39,860 nucleotides of DNA, from positions 1-39,860 of the forward strand of contig JBGPHT010000064.1 in the NCBI GenBank assembly GCA_041484525.1, given 5' to 3'. The stretch comes from JBGPHT01 sp041484525 (lineage in GTDB: Bacteria > Acidobacteriota > Terriglobia > Bryobacterales > Bryobacteraceae). Of the stretch, positions 1-7,475 are shown piece by piece. The position numbers and the translations under genes were made by a program. How positions within the stretch are numbered: position 1 is the first letter of the stretch; every line of letters starts with the position of its first letter. The notes beneath the pieces were generated by a model, which saw only the letters and a list, made by a program, of their open reading frames with translations, had not been told where the DNA came from and did not search any database.

Positions 1-638
1 CCACTAAACGCCGCATCCGTTCGTCCAAGAAGACCGACAAAGAGCGGAAGCGCTGCTGAATGTCCTCGTGGTTCACTACCAAGAGTATAAAACAAAAGCA
101 CCTCAAGTTGTTTTAGTAATTTCCTGACAGGCCCTAAGCTGCCGTACCGTATCGATTGGTCTATCGGGATCACGTTGCTGGGCTCCTGCCTTGTCGTTTC
201 TCCCGATGGGGGCGTCGGAATACGGGCGGCAAGCACCGTTTCTCTGTCGGGTTCCCTACGCTTTTCTGACTCGACATTCTTGAAGGCCGGATCATGTTCA
301 AAGTCTGGGCGTTGCAGAGATTCTTTATTGAAGTGCTCTTTATCCTCTATCAGGCTACCGAACGTTTCAAAGCTAATATTCACGCGCACATCGAGCGCGC
401 GCGCAATCTTCCAAAGCGTATCGGTCTTCCAGACGGGATGATTCACATCTTCAAAACGGGAAAACCCAGACTGCTTAGTCCCCACCACGGCCCCAAGTTC
501 TGCCTGCTTCTTGCCGCGCTGTTCCCGTAAAGTCTTGATCTGTGTTGCGATCTTTGTATTTAAGAAGCTCTCTGCATAAGCGTATCGGTAATCGGGGTCC
601 CGAAACTCACCTATCAGATTTTTTCGCAAGTCGCTCAT
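1..638 (-). CDS. XRE-family HTH antitoxin, 3' end beyond window
   Basis: The minus frame is open from an ATG at 638 to the left edge (212 residues visible, no stop), so the C-terminus is missing. Residues 28-85 form a helix-turn-helix of the XRE/HigA type (motifs TLREQRGKKQAELG, GTKQSGFSRFE, LWKIARALDVRV). The N-terminal arm (RDPDYRYAYAESFL) resembles the arm of the second antitoxin at 6233-6631. After about residue 95 comes a charged linker and an unassigned C-terminal part (VIPIDQSIRYGSLGPVRKLLKQ). It follows and overlaps a RelE/HigB-like toxin remnant by 32 nt, the toxin-first order of HigBA operons. Inferred role: neutralise the toxin and repress the operon. The long C-terminal extension is unusual for a simple HigA and could carry another function. 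Confidence 0.75.
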   Translation of the reverse strand, partial: MSDLRKNLIGEFRDPDYRYAYAESFLNTKIATQIKTLREQRGKKQAELGAVVGTKQSGFSRFEDVNHPVWKTDTLWKIARALDVRVNISFETFGSLIEDKEHFNKESLQRPDFEHDPAFKNVESEKRREPDRETVLAARIPTPPSGETTRQEPSNVIPIDQSIRYGSLGPVRKLLKQLEVLLFYTLGSEPRGHSAALPLFVGLLGRTDAAFS

Positions 639-898
639 GCGCCCTCCTCGTACTGTCGGCAATCAGTGCTCTTCGATTGTCTTGGGCTCTTTCCTTTGCG
701 TCGGCTGGAATCAGCTTGCGATCCTTCTCTACGGCACCCGTAAGGATAGTGTATTCGTTCGGCCCGAAGGGACCACGGCAGCACATTGGGCGAAGTTGCT
801 TCATGCCCTTGTTGCCCTTATATTTGCGGCAACCGGGGTTTCAGCCATGCTTTGATGGCGTTGTCGCGCCTCAGTCCTGCTAGATAGAAGTAGACCTC
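607..898 (-). pseudogene. RelE/HigB-like toxin remnant, frame-broken
   Basis: The last 65 codons (607-804, KQLRPMCCRGPFGPNEYTIL ... NRRALIADSTRRAHER) match the C-terminal half of the toxin at 6615-7011 (YRPLGCFGPREDEFTILIGA ... NRKALL), so this is the same broad phage-type toxin group. In its own frame the sequence runs back only to a stop at 841-843. The upstream peptide-like sequence (RRDNAIKAWLKP) lies in another frame. Removing one base from the C-run (plus GGGG at 835-838) would join them as AWLKPGCRKYKGNKGMKQL. No convincing start or full N-terminus is visible before the inverted repeat at 921, so the gene is probably truncated as well as frameshifted. A short 65-residue product from an ATG at 804 is possible but would lack the N-terminal half of the fold. 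Confidence 0.55.
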
Positions 899-920
899 TT
901 GTAAAACAATGAAACACAAA

Positions 921-972
921 GCAAATGGCCATCGGGAACCCAGTCGCCAAACCGATTCCGATGGCCATTTGC
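921..972. repeat. Perfect 15-bp inverted repeat with 22-nt loop
   Basis: GCAAATGGCCATCGG at 921-935 is exactly complementary to 958-972. Each arm contains the 8-bp palindrome ATGGCCAT. It lies between the toxin remnant (leftward) and the tRNA-like gene (rightward). There is no T-tract on either side, so a simple intrinsic terminator is not supported. It could be a protein-binding site, an RNA hairpin or a mobile-element scar. Confidence 0.85.
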
Positions 973-979
973 CTGTCTT

Positions 980-1057
980 GCCCCTGTAGCTCAGATGGTC
1001 AGAGCGCTTGCCTACTAAGCTTGAGGTCGCTCGGTTCGAATCCGGCCAGGGATACCA
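980..1057 (+). tRNA. tRNA-like gene, degenerate; identity uncertain
   Basis: The stretch has the TAGCTCAG D-arm entry with a 4-bp D stem (GCTC/GAGC), the T-loop TTCGAAT, and an encoded CCA end after discriminator A. The acceptor stem GCCCCTG/CAGGGAT has a G-U and a C-A at its outer end, and the T stem (CTCGG/CCGGC) has a C-C mismatch. The anticodon arm is the weak point. Placing U33 correctly gives loop CTACTAA and anticodon ACT, but the stem CTTGC/GCTTG then has two T-T mismatches. The alternative 4-bp stem GCTT/AAGC loses U33. This may be a decayed tRNA or a non-decoding tRNA-like RNA next to an integration site. A covariance-model scan would settle identity. Confidence 0.5.
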
Positions 1058-1180
1058 CATTAATCAGCCCCACTGATAGCGCTAACTACCTGTGGGGCCT
1101 AACCTCGGGCTTTCGCCAAAGGCTGGGTTTCTACGCCCACAGTCATTTTGGCGGCTTCGCACGAAGAAAGCAAGGTCGAA

Positions 1181-2023
1181 ATGACTTGTCACAACTGCCG
1201 TCTGGAGTTGGTGAAGCCTGGCTTTTACGGGAGAAATCAGGTTCAGCGTTGGAAGTGCCAACAATGTGGCAAGCGGTTCGCTGAACCGCAGGCAAAACCC
1301 TTTGGTACAGACGTCAGGTTGCCAAAGGAGAAAGTGGTCTCGATTCTCCATTGCCTACTCGAAGGCAATTCGGTTCGCTCAACAGCACGTCTTTGCGATG
1401 TTGAGCCAAAGACCGTACTCTCCATGCTGGTTCTAGCTGGCGAGAATTGCGAGCGGATTATGGGACGCCTCATCGCTAACGTGCCCGTGACTGATGTGCA
1501 GTGCGATGAGATTTGGGGTTATGTCTACAAAAAAGAAGCGCACAAGCTGCCAATGGAATCCGATGACGATAGCATTGGTGACGCCTATTGCTTTGTCGCC
1601 ATCGAGCGCCATAGCAAGCTGGTTCTCAACTTCGCTCTGGGCCGCCGCAGCCAGGCAACTACGGATGCTTTCATTGAGGGCCTACGCGCTGCAACGGCTC
1701 CGCAGCGCTTTCAGATCGGTACCGACGGATTTAAACCATACGTCTCCGCGATCAGCACCACGCTCAGCGACCGTTGCGACTTCGCTCAGGTCATCAAGGT
1801 ATATGCCCAAGCTCCGGAAGGCGAGCGCCGCTATAGTCCGCCAGAAGTCGCCACAACAGAGAGAAAAGCGGTCATGGGGAACCCCGACAAGCGGAGGGCT
1901 TGCACGTCCCATGTTGAGCGCCAGAACCTCACGATCCGTATCCACACAATGACATCACTACCTGTTACCGTGCGAGAGGCTTCATCTCGTATAAGCTACA
2001 AGATGAGCAAATCCACGAAATAG
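1181..2023 (+). CDS. IS1-family transposase, C-terminally truncated
   Basis: A single-ORF IS1-type transposase. A zinc ribbon (CHNC ... CQQCGKRF) opens the protein, then an HTH-like region (EGNSVRSTARLCDVEPKTV), then DDE catalysis with D in QCDEIW, D in GTDGFKPY and E in SHVERQNLTIR. In the family the SHVERQNLTIR block is followed by roughly 60 more residues (an RLTNAFSKK-like block). Here the sequence departs from the family at about 1943 and stops at 2023 after an unrelated tail. No terminal inverted repeats or target-site duplication are apparent. ATG at 1181, directly before the zinc ribbon, is preferred to the upstream TTG at 1148. The element is therefore a probably inactive remnant, its 3' end lying 7 nt before the Shine-Dalgarno of the next gene. 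It sits beside a tRNA-like gene. Confidence 0.8.
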   Translation: MTCHNCRLELVKPGFYGRNQVQRWKCQQCGKRFAEPQAKPFGTDVRLPKEKVVSILHCLLEGNSVRSTARLCDVEPKTVLSMLVLAGENCERIMGRLIANVPVTDVQCDEIWGYVYKKEAHKLPMESDDDSIGDAYCFVAIERHSKLVLNFALGRRSQATTDAFIEGLRAATAPQRFQIGTDGFKPYVSAISTTLSDRCDFAQVIKVYAQAPEGERRYSPPEVATTERKAVMGNPDKRRACTSHVERQNLTIRIHTMTSLPVTVREASSRISYKMSKSTK

Positions 2024-2048
2024 ACTTTCCTGGAGGAGAAAAACTGAA

Positions 2049-2669
2049 ATGAATATCGTGCAACGAGGTCTGCTTTCGGCGATCGTCGCGCTGGCATTTT
2101 CTGCTGTGGCGAGTGCACAGACGCCCGCCGCAACAAAAGGGGGCCCGCCGCGCCCGGTGCTCTGGGTCACTTCTACAGCATGGCCGGACGGCGGGGAGGT
2201 TCCGATGAAAAATGCTGCCCGCGGCGAGAACAAGTCGCCGGCTTTCGAATTCCACTGGAACCTGGGCACAAATCCGGGCACCGCCCCGGAAAGTCTGCAA
2301 ACCTACGCCGTGATTTTTCATGACATCGAAAACTCCGCGAACAAAACGACAACCGACACTCTCCATTGGACCGCGTTCAATATCCCCGGGACGTCCAAGG
2401 GATTGCCGGAGGGACTTGGGGCAGGCGACCTGGCCGATGGGACGCGGAACGGTCCTGGCATTACTGCGTCCCGTGGCGGTTCGCCGGCCTATTTTGGGCC
2501 AGGCGCCGGTCCGGGGCCGATCCATCATTACGTGTTCGAGTTCTATGCCCTGGATACGAAGCTGGATCTGCCGGCCAACACGACGCGCGACGAGCTGCTG
2601 AAGGCGATGGATGGTCATGTCGTCGGCAAGGCGGCGTGGTTCGGCCGCTTCCATGCGCCTCCCCAATAG
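2049..2669 (+). CDS. Secreted YbhB/YbcL-type PEBP (Raf kinase inhibitor-like) protein
   Basis: 206 residues with a signal peptide (MNIVQRGLLSAIVALAFSAVASAQ, cleavage probably after ASA). The mature part has the PEBP signatures: a ligand-pocket strand near YAVIFHDIEN, the LHWTAFNIPG block, and GPGPIHHYVFEFYALD, the conserved GP-HHY-F-ALD box. Bacterial members are phosphatidylethanolamine-binding-like proteins of unclear physiological ligand, so no reaction is claimed. Here it would be periplasmic. A strong Shine-Dalgarno (GGAGGAG, 2031-2037) fixes the start. It lies 35 nt upstream of a sugar dehydrogenase on the same strand, so the two are probably co-transcribed. Its upstream region has been replaced by the truncated transposase, so the native promoter may be lost. 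Confidence 0.88.
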   Translation: MNIVQRGLLSAIVALAFSAVASAQTPAATKGGPPRPVLWVTSTAWPDGGEVPMKNAARGENKSPAFEFHWNLGTNPGTAPESLQTYAVIFHDIENSANKTTTDTLHWTAFNIPGTSKGLPEGLGAGDLADGTRNGPGITASRGGSPAYFGPGAGPGPIHHYVFEFYALDTKLDLPANTTRDELLKAMDGHVVGKAAWFGRFHAPPQ

Positions 2670-2704
2670 ACACGAGCCCGTAGAAATCGAAGGAGTCTGA
2701 TGTC

Positions 2705-4108
2705 ATGCGGATAACCCACGTACTGGCCGCAACGATACTGATCGTGTCTTCGGCGCCCGGTCAGTCCACCAACAATCCATTTCCCGAGCCGATTCCCGCG
2801 GCCGACGGCGCCATCATCGTGAAGTTCGTCGAGTTCGCGGCGATTCCCGACATCAGCGGCGAGGCGCCGCGCATGATGCGGCTCGTCGACGAGCCGGGCA
2901 CGCATCGCTTGTTCGTCAGTACCATGCGCGGCCCGCTCTATAGCGTGAGCTACGACGGCAAAACCGTTACGGAGTATCTCGATGTGAACGCGCCGGATTG
3001 GGGCGTGAAGGTCCAGTTCGCGGGACACGAACGAGGAGTCCAGAGCATGGCTTTCCATCCGCAGTTCGACCGGCGCGGCACACGCGGCTACGGCAAGTTC
3101 TACACCTACACCGACACTGCCGATATGACGCCGAAGGCCGACTTCCTGCCGAGCGGCGCCGGCCATACGCATGACACGGTGCTGCTGGAATGGACGGCGA
3201 AGAATCCGCAGGCCGCCACGTACGACGGCGGCCCGCCGCGCGAGATATTCCGGGCCGCGAAGCCGTTTTCGAATCACAACGGCGGACTGATTGCTTTCAA
3301 TCCGCTGGCGGCGCCCGGCAGCGCCGACTACGGCTTGCTGTATGCCGGGGTGGCCGACGGCGGCAGCGGAGGCGACCCGTACAAGCACGCTCAGAATCTG
3401 GAATCCGCATTCGGCAAGATTTTTCGAATCGATCCGCGCGGCTCCAACAGCGCCAACGGAAAATACGGCATTCCAGCGGCAAACCCCTTCGTCAAAAACG
3501 TCAAACCTGGAACGCTCGGCGAGATCTACGCGTTCGGCTGCCGGAATCCGCAGCGCTTCTCGTGGGATTCCAAGAACGGCAACATGATCATGGCCGACAT
3601 CGGCCAGAACGTCGTCGAGAAAGTTACCCTGGTCACGGCCGGCGCCAACCTCGGCTGGAACAAATGGGAAGGCAGCTTCCCGTATGGCGGTCGTGAAGTG
3701 GGCATGGCAAACCGGCGCGGCGACCCCGAGGTTACCTATCCCATTGTCGAGTTCGACCACACCGATCCGCTCTTTCAGCGAGGGGTCGCAGTGACCGGCG
3801 CCTTTGCTTATCGGGATACTGTGATCAGGCCACTCACAAACAAACTGATTTTCGGTGATAATCCCAGCGGCGAGCTTTTCTATATCGATGCCGACAACCT
3901 GCCGAAGGGTGGCCAGGATTCGATTCGCCGGATCCTGTTCACTGACAAGGGCACGACGAAGACGTTGCTCCAGCTTATGAAGGAAAAAAATGTATCGCAG
4001 GGCAAACCTCCTGCGACGCGCGCCGACCTGCGGGTCGATCTCGGGCCGCAGGGGAAGATTTTCCTGCTCAACAAGGGCGACGGCGTCATTCGACAGATTG
4101 TTCCGTAG
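2705..4108 (+). CDS. PQQ-dependent glucose/sorbosone-type dehydrogenase, secreted
   Basis: 467 residues with an N-terminal signal peptide (MRITHVLAATILIVSSAPGQ). The body is a six-bladed beta-propeller of the soluble aldose sugar dehydrogenase / GSDH class. Visible signatures are RLFVSTMRGPLYSV, GVQSMAFHPQF, HTHDTVLLEW, NHNGGLIAFNP, LLYAGVADGGSGGDPY-HAQN, GKIFRIDPRG, IYAFGCRNPQRFSWD and NLGWNKWEG. Family members oxidise aldose sugars in the periplasm using PQQ and calcium; the actual substrate cannot be read from sequence. An AAGGAG motif (2689-2694) precedes the chosen ATG. It follows the PEBP gene at 35 nt and faces a convergent TlpA-like gene across a 254-nt gap in which I see no clear terminator. 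No PQQ biosynthesis genes are in the window. Confidence 0.85.
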   Translation: MRITHVLAATILIVSSAPGQSTNNPFPEPIPAADGAIIVKFVEFAAIPDISGEAPRMMRLVDEPGTHRLFVSTMRGPLYSVSYDGKTVTEYLDVNAPDWGVKVQFAGHERGVQSMAFHPQFDRRGTRGYGKFYTYTDTADMTPKADFLPSGAGHTHDTVLLEWTAKNPQAATYDGGPPREIFRAAKPFSNHNGGLIAFNPLAAPGSADYGLLYAGVADGGSGGDPYKHAQNLESAFGKIFRIDPRGSNSANGKYGIPAANPFVKNVKPGTLGEIYAFGCRNPQRFSWDSKNGNMIMADIGQNVVEKVTLVTAGANLGWNKWEGSFPYGGREVGMANRRGDPEVTYPIVEFDHTDPLFQRGVAVTGAFAYRDTVIRPLTNKLIFGDNPSGELFYIDADNLPKGGQDSIRRILFTDKGTTKTLLQLMKEKNVSQGKPPATRADLRVDLGPQGKIFLLNKGDGVIRQIVP

Positions 4109-4362
4109 CCGATTTGGACTCCGCAACGCAAATGAGCTTGCAGCATCCGCCCGGATATCTGGCAATTCTCGATGTCTTACGCCTACCGTCTCGCGCGATG
4201 GTCACGGAGAGGTGGGCAGACGATTCCTGGGCGGAAGCGGGCGTTAGCGTAGCAGTGCCGCGAGTACCATGCTGGCGGAAAACGCTGCCTTGATCCCGTC
4301 ACTCACGGTCGCGGGCCTGTGTTCGCGCGGTTCACAGCGCAAGTAGGATCGGCTGGCGACCC

Positions 4363-5559
4363 TTACAGACTAGTCGCCGGGGTTTTCTCCGCCAGTAGTT
4401 TCTCGACCAGCGCGGTCACGTCCTCTGTCAGCCGCTGGTGAAATTGGCCGCTGGCCTTCGCGGCGAAACCGGCATGTACGCTGCGTACCCGGCCGTCGCG
4501 GCCGAGGTAGAAAGTCGTCGGCCACGCATTCAGATTCACAGCCTGCGGCATCTTGGCGTTCAACTCGCCCGTCTCACCCGCCAGCAGCACCGGAAATTCC
4601 ACGGCGTACTGCTTGATGAATGCGCGCAGGCGCGCCGGGTTCTGCAGTTGCTCGGCCTCCTCGAAGGAGAGCAGCACGATCTCCAGGCCGCGGCTGTGAT
4701 ACTTGCGGTAGAGTTCGCCCAGGAAAGGCGCTTCGTCGCGGCAGTTGGGGCACCAGCTTCCGCCGATCGAGACGATCGTAACCTTGCCGCGGAACTGCGG
4801 ATCGGCGTCGGTCACGACATGGCCCGCCAGATCGGGGAAGCGGAAGTGCAGCGGTTCAGTCGGGTCCTTCACGCTCGTATGGCGCGACGGATCGGTGGGC
4901 TCGGGCAGGCCCTTGGCACGCGCCTCAGCGGAACGGATCGCCATCATTTTGTTCTGGCCGTTCTGGACGATTTCGAGCGAGCCATCCGTCTGGCGCGTTA
5001 CTTCGAGCACCAGCGGACGCGCGCCATCGAAGTGGCTGAGGACGAATTTGCCATCGCGGAACGTGCCTTCGAGCGCGCCGGTGTCGCCATCGACGCGCAG
5101 AATCGCGGCCGATACTTCGGGCCCCGATTGCCGCACGATGAAGCGCCACGCCGACTCGCCCTTCGGGCTCTTCACGCCGACCTCCCACAGCCCGGCAATC
5201 GACGGCACGTCGGCGCCGGTGAGTTTCGACGGTGCGAAGCGGCTCGCGCGGAACGGGTATTCGCGTCCCGGGCGGCCGTACTGGCCTTCGAGCGCGCCGT
5301 CCTTCCAGGTGGCCGCGAGCTTCGTGTCCATGTAGGCGTAGTCGAGCGTCAGCGCGCCCTCCGCGAACCGGCCGGAGGTGGAAGTGACCTTCTGGTCGCC
5401 GTTGAAGAACGACCCTTTGACGGCGCCGCCATCGCCCGCGAACTCCATGCGGAAGGGGGTTACGACACCATTCACCGTCACCGTGGCATCCCAGAGCCCG
5501 CTCAGAGATTGGGCCGCGGCGGCAGTGGCCAGGAGCAAGAGAGGAAGTAATCTACTCAT
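4363..5559 (-). CDS. TlpA/ResA-like thiol-disulfide oxidoreductase with N-terminal extension
   Basis: 398 residues with a signal peptide (MSRLLPLLLLATAAAAQ). Residues 18-220 form a beta-rich duplicated module (SLSGLWDATVTVNG and SIAGLWEVGVKSPKG start its halves) of the kind often found before acidobacterial TlpA domains. Residues 235-398 form the thioredoxin fold with active site W269-C-P-N-C273 and the cis-proline loop NAWPTT (P347). Family knowledge: periplasmic reduction of disulfides, for example in cytochrome or extracytoplasmic protein maturation. The WCPNC variant differs from the usual WCxPC arrangement, which may alter redox potential. A promoter with good hexamers ends 9 nt before the ATG, so the transcript is predicted leaderless. 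It is monocistronic as far as can be seen. Confidence 0.85.
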   Translation of the reverse strand: MSRLLPLLLLATAAAAQSLSGLWDATVTVNGVVTPFRMEFAGDGGAVKGSFFNGDQKVTSTSGRFAEGALTLDYAYMDTKLAATWKDGALEGQYGRPGREYPFRASRFAPSKLTGADVPSIAGLWEVGVKSPKGESAWRFIVRQSGPEVSAAILRVDGDTGALEGTFRDGKFVLSHFDGARPLVLEVTRQTDGSLEIVQNGQNKMMAIRSAEARAKGLPEPTDPSRHTSVKDPTEPLHFRFPDLAGHVVTDADPQFRGKVTIVSIGGSWCPNCRDEAPFLGELYRKYHSRGLEIVLLSFEEAEQLQNPARLRAFIKQYAVEFPVLLAGETGELNAKMPQAVNLNAWPTTFYLGRDGRVRSVHAGFAAKASGQFHQRLTEDVTALVEKLLAEKTPATSL

Positions 5560-5568
5560 TGCCTATAG

Positions 5569-5597
5569 AGTTTATGTAGAAGGCCGCTTCAGGTCAA
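5569..5597 (-). promoter_or_regulatory. Sigma70-like promoter of the TlpA-like gene, leaderless arrangement
   Basis: Minus strand: -35 TTGACC (5592-5597), a 17-nt spacer, -10 TAAACT (5569-5574). The start codon follows after 9 nt, so transcription would begin at or within a few bases of the ATG. No Shine-Dalgarno can fit. Confidence 0.6.
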
Positions 5598-5657
5598 GCC
5601 AAGGGTGCGTCGATCGGCCAAGCAGTCGCAGTGCGCGACTATAAAGGACGGACGAGA

Positions 5658-6035
5658 TTAGGTCTTGTCGAGAATCTCAGATGCTCTGGAATCGTAGTTC
5701 TCTTGCACGGATGGAGGCTGTTTGGCTTGCTTAGCAGCCCGGAGTTCACCGTATTCGCGCGCGTACGCTTCCAGCGCTTTACCCAGAAGCCTGTGAGCCG
5801 AAGCCGCTAGTTCCGGCGACATTGACAATATTAGAGATTCCGGGGCGAGCAGGTGGTGGTTCTCTGGATTGATGCCAACAACAAAACTGGCAACCAATCG
5901 GATCTCGAACAGCGAGACATTGACTTGTGTGTGGTTAGCGTAGAAGCGAGTAATGCTGGCGAAATCCACCGGGTTCGCCATATTTGCTTCTACTCTCGGC
6001 CCTTCAGTCATACCAACATCTGGATCACCCGGCAT
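5658..6035 (-). CDS. DUF3467-like protein
   Basis: 125 residues from ATG 6035; a TTG two codons upstream is less likely. The core FYANHTQVNVSLFEIRLVASFVV followed by LILSMSPELAASAHRLLGKALEAYAREYGEL matches the DUF3467 pattern (YANHVQ-F-hydrophobic, then a SP--A--L---L--YE--FGEI helix). The family has no established biochemical function. The gene is the last of a leftward cluster: toxin, XRE antitoxin, 42-codon ORF, then this gene starting 2 nt after that ORF's stop. Tight packing suggests co-expression with the toxin-antitoxin pair, either as an accessory factor or as a passenger. The C-terminal tail after residue 100 is charged and probably disordered. Confidence 0.6.
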   Translation of the reverse strand: MPGDPDVGMTEGPRVEANMANPVDFASITRFYANHTQVNVSLFEIRLVASFVVGINPENHHLLAPESLILSMSPELAASAHRLLGKALEAYAREYGELRAAKQAKQPPSVQENYDSRASEILDKT

Positions 6036-6037
6036 TT

Positions 6038-6166
6038 TCAACCCCTCATCTCCGTGAACGATTCACCCAACGGTTGCGCCTTCTTATACATGTCTATGCT
6101 GACGAGCTTCCCGGCTTGTACGGGCTTCTTTGTCGGGATTTTGGGGAATGAAAGATACTCACCCAT
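6038..6166 (-). CDS. Small ORF (42 aa) between antitoxin and DUF3467 gene
   Basis: MGEYLSFPKIPTKKPVQAGK... ends in TGA 2 nt before the ATG of the DUF3467 gene. The same frame is open further upstream to the antitoxin's own TAG stop at 6233-6235, so antitoxin, stop and this ORF lie in one register (64 sense codons after the stop). It could be an independent small protein, or the tail of a longer antitoxin interrupted by the stop. No family is recognised. Confidence 0.4.
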   Translation of the reverse strand: MGEYLSFPKIPTKKPVQAGKLVSIDMYKKAQPLGESFTEMRG

Positions 6167-6232
6167 ACGCAAACTCGATACGGCGGAGAGAGTTGGAAAG
6201 AGGCTAGCCAGATCGCCTGACTCCCAACGGAG

Positions 6233-6631
6233 CTACAAATCCCGGTTGGTGGTTGCTTCTTCTTCCGCTTCCACGTCGTATGAGGGAACTGCTACCGATT
6301 TGCCAGACATGTTCGAAACCGAATCAATAAACTCAGAGAACGGCGCGAATTTGACAATGAGTGCCACATCGAATGCTTGTGCAATTCGCTTCAGCGTAGG
6401 GATGGTTGGCGGAGCGGCCTTCGGACTCTCGAAGCGTGAGATCGCATTTTGAGTTGTCCCGAGCTTTTCTGCGAGCACGGCCTGTGTCCAGCCGCGATCT
6501 TCTCTCATTGCCCGAAGCTGGAGAGGCAGCCCCTGCCGAATATGAGCATCAATCATTAGCTGTCTGACCTCTGGATCAGCAACGTCGTCCTTTAGTTTCT
6601 GACTAGCAGTAATATTAGAGAATATATTCAT
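6233..6631 (-). CDS. XRE-family HTH antitoxin (HigA-like)
   Basis: 132 residues. Residues 36-93 hold the HTH (LRAMREDRGWTQAVLAEKLGTTQ, then AISRFESPKAAPPTIPTLKRI, then AQAFDVALIVKF), typical of HigA/phage-repressor antitoxins in which the HTH follows a helical arm. Its start overlaps the toxin reading frame by 17 nt, the same toxin-first layout as at the left edge. By family it binds its toxin and autorepresses the operon promoter at 7046-7073. The C-terminus (VPSYDVEAEEEATTNRDL) is acidic. The frame is intact although the partner toxin frame is broken, which would leave a free antitoxin/regulator. Confidence 0.85.
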   Translation of the reverse strand: MNIFSNITASQKLKDDVADPEVRQLMIDAHIRQGLPLQLRAMREDRGWTQAVLAEKLGTTQNAISRFESPKAAPPTIPTLKRIAQAFDVALIVKFAPFSEFIDSVSNMSGKSVAVPSYDVEAEEEATTNRDL

Positions 6632-7011
6632 AACACGGCCTTCCTGGAAGAAGAGCCTTTCTATTAACGGCGGTTTCTACCGCATTCTCTGGGTCCCACT
6701 GAACCTTCCCGCGCCTTTTTCGATCCTTCCGAGCACCGATGAGAATAGTAAACTCATCTTCTCTGGGACCGAAGCAACCTAGTGGTCTATATGGGACGCC
6801 GCGATAGTCAAAGATTATTTCTCCAATGCCATCATTCTGATCTCCTTGTAGCCACGCGAATTGGGGTCTGGTCCATGACTCAACTCTCGTAAATCGCAAG
6901 AAACGCAGAATCGCCTCGAATTCAATTCGTATCCCTTTGCGTTCACCAATCGGTAATTTTGGCAAGCCACTCCTCAATCAGGTCGCGTTCAGAATCCGAG
7001 GCGAACTTCAT
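6615..7011 (-). pseudogene. RelE/HigB-like (phage-derived) toxin, +1 frameshift
   Basis: ATG at 7011 (Shine-Dalgarno GGAG at 7016-7019) opens MKFASDSERDLIEEWLAK, a typical start for this family, then hits TGA five codons later. The second frame carries the rest: LPIGERKGIRIEFEAILRF, VESWTRPQFAWLQG, GIGEIIFDYRGVPYRPLGCF, GPREDEFTILIGA, KALL. Deleting one base of the A4 run (plus TTTT, 6957-6960) joins both halves into 131 codons, normal for such toxins. Family activity is ribosome-associated mRNA cleavage. As read the toxin would be dead unless ribosomes slip +1. Sequencing error in the homopolymer is the simplest alternative. A TTG at 6977 could start a 120-residue product, but its first residues do not look like the family. 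Confidence 0.7.
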
Positions 7012-7045
7012 GATTCTCCACCCAAGAGGAGGGAGTCCCGAAAAC

Positions 7046-7073
7046 ATCATACCACAATCCTGCGATATCTCAA
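7046..7073 (-). promoter_or_regulatory. Promoter of the toxin-antitoxin-DUF3467 operon
   Basis: Minus strand: -35 TTGAGA (7068-7073), a 16-nt spacer, -10 TATGAT (7046-7051), with the toxin ATG 34 nt further on. AT-rich sequence (7075-7140) lies upstream and could act as an UP-type element. Confidence 0.6.
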
Positions 7074-7475
7074 GAAATGAATACTCGACATATACCAAAA
7101 TTGCGCTATTTTGTCTATAGTTATGAAATAAAAGGACAACAGCCCCGAGTCGCCAAACGGCCGTGTGTAATTTCCAGAACGGATTGATTAGAGGGGCCGA
7201 ATGCAGATCGGCTGTAAAACGATAGGCGGTGCTTCTCCCATCGCCCGAAGGTAATACGTTTCCTCGGCAGAAACGCTAACTGCCGCCGGAACTGAAGCCG
7301 CGCGGCCTAGGCCATACGGACCCTCGCAAATCCATTATGAGGCTTTCGGTTGTGCGCCACGAGAAGATCTCAAGTGACGTCCCACAATGCCGAATTGTAG
7401 CCAGGAGACCTGAAAAATGGAGCAACGCACCTTAGGACACTGCCCAAGCCCGCCGCCGGAATCGCCGCCGTGCGC
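7074..7475. other. Non-coding stretch between the TA operon and the ocd gene
   Basis: No supportable gene. It holds a small hairpin CGGCAG/CTGCCG (7265-7285, 9-nt loop, no T-tract) and the 10-bp palindrome GGCCTAGGCC (7304-7313). An ATG with a GGAGA at 7417 opens only a frame antisense to the next gene. Confidence 0.5.

Noticed and set aside
818..1060. 80-codon minus ORF across the tRNA-like gene (MWYPWPDSNRATS...)
   Set aside because: Typical spurious frame produced by antisense reading of a tRNA T-arm and acceptor stem; only its last 20 or so codons may be toxin remnant.
7304..7313. GGCCTAGGCC palindrome
   Set aside because: A 10-bp palindrome in GC-rich non-coding DNA with no promoter context is likely chance.
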